Source: a virus. From it: a stretch of DNA of 38,813 bases. Within the stretch, counting starts at the first letter, position 1. The number at the start of each line of letters is the position of its first letter. Shown here in pieces: positions 34,618 to 38,813 of this stretch. The stretch lies in IMG/VR virus record IMGVR_UViG_3300032893_000160, positions 1-38,813 of that record; one strand, written 5' to 3'. Made by a program: the position numbers and the translations under genes. Under the pieces are notes generated by a model. That model did no database searches. It saw only the letters and a program-made list of their open reading frames with translations, and was not told the DNA's origin.

Positions 34618-37137
34618 ATGACAGGTTTTCAGCAAGTCTTAATTGGTGGATATCCTAGCGGAGGTCTTACACAAGACAGAAAGCCAGCATTGTTACCTAA
34701 TGAAGCCTTTTCTGACTTGCAAAATGCCTATGTATTCCGCGAAAGAACAAAAAAAAGAGATGGAGAAGTCCCAATGGGACGTCTTAGTCGTCTTTTTACT
34801 TCTCAATCTTTAGGAAATAGCGGAGCTTCTCCTTGGGTATTTATTATATATACTCTTCTTGGAATAACTCCCGAACCTAATGCAGAAATTGTACCTGGCA
34901 GTGTAAATATTTCTATTGCTGGATTAGCTAATCCTTTTATAGATCAAGGAAATGGCATACTTACAAATGCAACTCCTGGAAATCATGGTGCCGTTAACTA
35001 TACAAACGGAGGGATTATTCTTGTTACCACATCTCCAGCAGGGCATGCAGCTACTATTACCTTCTCTTATTCTCCTGGTTTACCTGTTATGGGAATTTTA
35101 CGTAGAGAAGTATCAACAATAGGTATTGATTCTACTGTTTTTTTCGACACAAAATATGCTTATCAATATGTTAACGGATTTCAAGAACTCGTTCCAGGTA
35201 TAACATGGACAGGAACTAATACTGACTTCTTTTGGGCTGCTAACTTTCAAGGAGCAACCGCAGATTTAAGATATTTTTTCGTTACGAATAATAATATTGA
35301 TACGGTTGGTCTAACTTATGACCCTATTCGCTATTACAATGACACTACATGGATTGATCTACAACCACTATTAACCGCAACAACCACATTATGGCAATCC
35401 TTAATTTTAATTCCTTATTACGGACGTTTATTAGCTTTAAATACATGGGAAGGTGCAACAGCCAGCACATACACAGGCGCAACTAATTTCTTTGCTAGAT
35501 GCAGATTTAGTCAACTTGGAGACCCAACTGATCAAACTAATGGTTGGCGTTCTGATATCTTTGGAAGGGGAGGTTTTATTGATGCCCCCACGAATGAATC
35601 GATTGTTAGTGCTGCTTTCTTTAGAAATACGTTAATTGTTTTCTTTGAATATTCCACTTGGCAATTACGTTATATTGGAGAATATGGACTCCCTTTTATT
35701 TTCGAGCGAATTTCTTCGGATTTTGGTGCTGTCAGTCCTTATAGCCCGATTGTTTTTGACCAAGGCGTAATGACTGTCAGTGATCGCGGGATTATTCAAG
35801 CGGCTGCTCATGGCGTTAGTCGGCTTGACGATCAAATCCCTGAACAAGTTTTTGGATTTGAAATCCAAAATCAAGCCCCTAATTTTGTTCATGGAATTAG
35901 AGATTTCGAAAAAGAAGTTGTCTATTGGAATTATGTAGATACCGCTAATGCCTCTACTACTCAAACATTCCCAAATACAGTACTGTTGTTTAATTATAGA
36001 AATAATACTTGGGCTAAATTTCGAGATACCATCACTTGCTTTGGGCCTGCTCAATTTCAATTCGGTATTACCTGGGATAGTTTAACTACTACCTGGGAAA
36101 GCAATGTAAGTTGGGATAACGTTGATGATCAGCAATATGTCGATTACGTCACTTCTGGTACTCAACAAGGTTTTATCAATATCTATAATAATCCAGATGC
36201 AGAAACTCCTCAGCCTGTCACTACTCTTTATGCGCCGACAATGGCGATAACAGCCATAAATTTTGGTACTAATCCAAACCAAATAACCATTCCTAATCAC
36301 AATCTAGTTAATGGAGAAATTATTTATATAACCGGAACGGTATGGGTTGGTGCAGATCCTGGTTTAAATAATACTATTTACAATGTAACTATAGTGGACG
36401 CTAATACAGTGACATTAGGTATTTGGAATGGTGAGAATTATGATTCTGTGAATATTACTTCTTCTTCTGTTTATGTGGGAGCTGGTCGTGTCACATTATT
36501 TCCTAAAATGAATATTGTAGGAAAAGACTTTAACCCATTCCAAGGAGCTGGAAAGCAATTTAAGCTTTCATATATTGACTTTCAAATGGATTCTAATCTC
36601 ATTTCTCCTGCAATTGCGGCAGTTACTATTCAACTGTTTGTGAATTCATATCTTGGAGAACAAGCAAATTTGATTGCCACAAATCAAGAGCTTATCAATT
36701 CATCTCAAAATTGCGGATTCATTACGAATGCAACCAAAGCAAACCCATGCCGGATTACGAGTCCAAATCACAGCTTAATCACAGGAACTCTAATCTATAT
36801 TGCCAATGTCAAAGGAATGACGCAGCTCAATGCGGCTATTTATTCAATTACTGTAGTAGATTCCAATAATTTTACTCTGGACAATACCGATTCCACGGGA
36901 TTTAGTACTTACACTTCTGGAGGGATATGGAATACTTCTCCGGTAAATGGACAGACTTATATTCCAGGTTCAGAGTATGCGTGGTATCGCTTCTATAGCA
37001 CTCAATTTGGTCAGTATTTACGCGTAGGAGTCACATATGATGACACCCTTATGAATCAATTAGCTACCCATCAAACTCCCATGGAATTAAATGCTATGAA
37101 TCTTTGGATGAGAGAGGGTGGAAGGTTAATAAATTAA
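34618..37137 (+). CDS. Large tail/stabilisation protein (nozzle-like) with FCCH modules
   Basis: The 839-residue protein begins with GYPSGGLTQDRKPALLPNEA and SDLQNAYVFRERTKKRDG, a start typical of podovirus proteins that plug the portal or form the tail nozzle (P22 gp10 or T7 gp12 type by order). A beta-propeller-like region covers about 85-500 (LIPYYGRLLALNTWE, STWQLRYIGEYGLPFIFERI). Two FCCH modules follow: one about 540-620 (INFGTNPNQITIPNHNLVNG), one about 700-770 (PCRITSPNHSLITGTLIYIA, then YTSGGIW). The gene starts right after the fibre stop. The assignment to a nozzle is by architecture and position. Confidence 0.75.
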   Translation: MTGFQQVLIGGYPSGGLTQDRKPALLPNEAFSDLQNAYVFRERTKKRDGEVPMGRLSRLFTSQSLGNSGASPWVFIIYTLLGITPEPNAEIVPGSVNISIAGLANPFIDQGNGILTNATPGNHGAVNYTNGGIILVTTSPAGHAATITFSYSPGLPVMGILRREVSTIGIDSTVFFDTKYAYQYVNGFQELVPGITWTGTNTDFFWAANFQGATADLRYFFVTNNNIDTVGLTYDPIRYYNDTTWIDLQPLLTATTTLWQSLILIPYYGRLLALNTWEGATASTYTGATNFFARCRFSQLGDPTDQTNGWRSDIFGRGGFIDAPTNESIVSAAFFRNTLIVFFEYSTWQLRYIGEYGLPFIFERISSDFGAVSPYSPIVFDQGVMTVSDRGIIQAAAHGVSRLDDQIPEQVFGFEIQNQAPNFVHGIRDFEKEVVYWNYVDTANASTTQTFPNTVLLFNYRNNTWAKFRDTITCFGPAQFQFGITWDSLTTTWESNVSWDNVDDQQYVDYVTSGTQQGFINIYNNPDAETPQPVTTLYAPTMAITAINFGTNPNQITIPNHNLVNGEIIYITGTVWVGADPGLNNTIYNVTIVDANTVTLGIWNGENYDSVNITSSSVYVGAGRVTLFPKMNIVGKDFNPFQGAGKQFKLSYIDFQMDSNLISPAIAAVTIQLFVNSYLGEQANLIATNQELINSSQNCGFITNATKANPCRITSPNHSLITGTLIYIANVKGMTQLNAAIYSITVVDSNNFTLDNTDSTGFSTYTSGGIWNTSPVNGQTYIPGSEYAWYRFYSTQFGQYLRVGVTYDDTLMNQLATHQTPMELNAMNLWMREGGRLIN

Positions 37138-37149
37138 AAAGGCTTTTAA

Positions 37150-37335
37150 ATGGCTAAGAGGAAAACAGATCATGTTGCTGATAGAGTGCATACAGCTGAA
37201 CTTCAATATAATCGCATGTTGGAAAACATTGAAAAGGGAATTATAAATCAGCAAGAAATCGTTGCTGCCATGACAGTCATTAATCTTGCTCATCAAGTTG
37301 CGTTGCATGAAAACAGGAGAGAATTAATTAAATGA
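37150..37335 (+). CDS. Small helical protein
   Basis: The 61-residue protein is helical (HTAELQYNRMLENIEKGIIN, then QEIVAAMTVINLAHQVALHE). Its end overlaps the next start by four bases (ATGA). No family is recognised. Confidence 0.65.
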   Translation: MAKRKTDHVADRVHTAELQYNRMLENIEKGIINQQEIVAAMTVINLAHQVALHENRRELIK

Positions 37336-37835
37336 CTTTTTCTAGCAACAATCCATTAAACACCAACCAACTTCCTATTTCATTAGATGTCAATCCAGAG
37401 GATAAGGATTTTGAATCAATATTATTGCTTTATCTTCGTCGTGTAGCAAATGCAGTAAATACGAAAGAAAGCGGACTTTTTCTCCTTCAAGAAAACGCAA
37501 ACTTTGAACAATGGTATCAAACAGGAAATCCTCAGCAAAATCGCAACGGGTATCGAATTACCGCTGATTTAGTTCTTTTAAATGGCGGAAATATTCCGAA
37601 TGGGACAACAAATCTAGTTCTTTCCACCTCAACTCAGCCTATGAAAATAAATGGTTATCTTTACCCAGTTCAAGGATTTGGTGGTGCAATTGATACAGGC
37701 GGAACTTCTTATTTCTTAAATGATCCCGATCTTTACGTTAGATATATTAACTCGACAAATACGATTACTATTCAAAATAATACGGGTAACGCTCTGACCT
37801 GGTGTGTATGGGTCATGGAATACTTAAAAAATTAG
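37332..37835 (+). CDS. Virion structural protein
   Basis: The 167-residue protein has an N-terminal helix (FESILLLYLRRVANAVNTKE) and a beta-sandwich-like rest: LFLLQENANFEQWY, RITADLVLLNGG, TQPMKINGYLYPVQG, TITIQNNTGNALTWCVWVM. It lies between the nozzle-like gene and the ejection-type genes. I recall similar proteins in metagenomic podoviruses as virion structural proteins; the exact role is unknown. Confidence 0.7.
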   Translation: MTFSSNNPLNTNQLPISLDVNPEDKDFESILLLYLRRVANAVNTKESGLFLLQENANFEQWYQTGNPQQNRNGYRITADLVLLNGGNIPNGTTNLVLSTSTQPMKINGYLYPVQGFGGAIDTGGTSYFLNDPDLYVRYINSTNTITIQNNTGNALTWCVWVMEYLKN

Positions 37836-37842
37836 GTGAAAT

Positions 37843-38424
37843 ATGCCAAGTTTTAGCGATTGGCTCTTCGGGAGCCCAGACAAATTAAAAAAAGTTGATA
37901 CAGCCACAAAAGAGCAAAAATCTTTGCATAACAACATTCTTGCTCAGGCGATGGGTTTGGCTGGAGAAGGAGGAGGTTATAATCAAGCTCAACAATATTA
38001 TAATAGCTTTCTACAACCTGGTAACGAAGCCTTTCAAAACTTTTCAGCTCCTTTTATGAATCAGTTTGAAGAACAGATTTTACCTCAGATAGCTGAAAGA
38101 TTTGCAGGTGCAGGAGCACTTTCATCAAGCGGTTTTGGACAGGCTTTAGGTGGGGCTGGAGCTGGATTACAAGCGCAATTAGCGCAATTATTCGCTCAAT
38201 TACAATCTCAGGCAGCTGGAGCACAAACTCAACAGTATAATCAATTAGCTCAAACTGGTCTCAATTTCCAACCATTTGGATATGTTACAAAACAAGGATC
38301 AGGTGGGATGTTAAATCCATTGTTATCCGGAATTGGTGGCGCTTTGGGTGGCCCAATTGGCTCAGCCCTTGGAAGTGGAATTAGTAGCTTATTTAAAGGC
38401 GCTCAAGGAGGAGGAATAATGTAA
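37843..38424 (+). CDS. Gly/Ala/Gln-rich DNA-ejection-type protein
   Basis: The 193-residue protein starts with MPSFSDWLFGSPDKLKK and has a Gln-rich helical middle (about 85-140, LQAQLAQLFAQLQSQAAGAQ). It ends in a hydrophobic Gly/Ala-rich C terminus (LNPLLSGIGGALGGPIGSAL, about 158-180), which could insert in a membrane. This is the pattern of podovirus ejection proteins such as P22 gp7/gp16/gp20. The next gene starts one base after its stop and continues past the right edge of the window. Confidence 0.75.
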   Translation: MPSFSDWLFGSPDKLKKVDTATKEQKSLHNNILAQAMGLAGEGGGYNQAQQYYNSFLQPGNEAFQNFSAPFMNQFEEQILPQIAERFAGAGALSSSGFGQALGGAGAGLQAQLAQLFAQLQSQAAGAQTQQYNQLAQTGLNFQPFGYVTKQGSGGMLNPLLSGIGGALGGPIGSALGSGISSLFKGAQGGGIM

Positions 38425-38425
38425 T

Positions 38426-38813
38426 ATGGTTCAACATTTTGGAACATTACAAAATCCTCAAGGAAAGCTTTCCGAAATGCTTGGGATGAGTTTGGGACAA
38501 GGAATTGGTAATGGTCTTAACACATTCTTTGCAAACAGAAGTTTAGAGAGTGTCTTACAAGATAAATCTCTTGAAAACGCTCCACAATCCAAAAAGCTAG
38601 AAGCTATTCGATCTGCTTTGAGTCCTTATGGAGAAAAAGGCCAAGAAATATTCAATCAACGCATGATGATTGACCAACAAGAGCAAAATGAAATCCAGCA
38701 GAAAAGAAATGAAGCTCAACAGGATGTTCTTAGTCGCGTAGTGTCGGGGGAAAAAGTCACTCCAAAAGAACTAAGCAAACTCACTCCTGAAAATCAACTT
38801 AAAGTTTTAGAAC
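38426..38813 (+). CDS. 5' part of a wrap-around internal virion protein (continues at base 10 of the window)
   Basis: The frame is open at the right edge after 129 codons: a start with MVQHFGTLQNPQGKLSEMLG, then helices rich in Gln and Glu (MMIDQQEQNEIQQKRNEAQQ). The last nine bases equal the first nine of the window, and the frame carries on in register (KVLE then LQKRRESG) to the stop at 912-914. The joined protein would be about 430 residues and probably belongs to the internal ejection proteins, given its neighbours. Confidence 0.85.
   Translation, partial: MVQHFGTLQNPQGKLSEMLGMSLGQGIGNGLNTFFANRSLESVLQDKSLENAPQSKKLEAIRSALSPYGEKGQEIFNQRMMIDQQEQNEIQQKRNEAQQDVLSRVVSGEKVTPKELSKLTPENQLKVLE

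Noticed and set aside
1-38813. CRISPR array, insertion sequence or rRNA gene
   Set aside because: No regularly spaced identical repeats with unique spacers, no transposase and no rRNA-like sequence were seen.

Overview
The window looks like one complete, circular or circularly permuted phage genome of about 38.8 kb, AT-rich and densely coded. The last nine bases repeat the first nine (TTTTAGAAC), and the reading frame open at the right edge (from 38426) continues in frame into the frame open at the left edge (to 914). Closing the circle makes one protein of about 430 residues. The virion genes are those of a short-tailed (podovirus-like) phage: terminase, P22-like portal, scaffold, an N4-gp56/P22-type capsid protein, connector and nozzle-like proteins, several fibres or spikes, and internal ejection-type proteins. 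No tail tube, sheath or tape measure is seen.

Layout, left to right. 1-2833: internal virion proteins. 2796-3302 (minus): a tiny membrane peptide, a membrane/coiled-coil protein and an excisionase-like HTH protein. 3450-8271: fibre and spike cluster. 8277-9678: a lipoprotein glycosyltransferase of GT92 type, a small lipoprotein and two tiny basic proteins. 9738-10409: an MPPED-type phosphoesterase. 10438-12396 (minus): YqaJ exonuclease, ERF annealing protein and two small early genes. 12504-15898: HTH regulator, a 380-bp non-coding stretch with stem-loops, then a lambda O/P-like replication module (initiator with internal GC-rich repeats, DnaC-like loader), an SSB-like protein and a RusA-like resolvase. 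15872-17475 (minus): three small genes, a tRNA-like RNA element and an RNA ligase. 17579-25060: GroES-like protein, terminase small and large subunits, small zinc-ribbon and coiled-coil genes, portal. 25321-27604: a secreted Cys-rich protein, then a ParA/ribbon-helix-helix partition cassette and small genes. 27737-28569 (minus): two accessory genes. 28698-38813: scaffold, capsid, FCCH-module structural proteins, connector, fibre, nozzle-like protein and ejection-type proteins.

Reading the whole: no integrase is recognisable, but a type Ib-like partition cassette, an excisionase-like HTH protein and a Cro/CI-like regulator are present. This fits a phage-plasmid that could persist as a circular episome. 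Replication would use a phage origin and host DnaB, with YqaJ/ERF/RusA handling recombination. No endolysin is recognisable. The lipobox proteins suggest a Gram-negative-type envelope. The GT92-like enzyme and the small membrane protein with a DFHGKLC motif recall genes of amoeba-associated intracellular bacteria, including chlamydia-like ones, but this host idea is an inference that sequence alone cannot settle.
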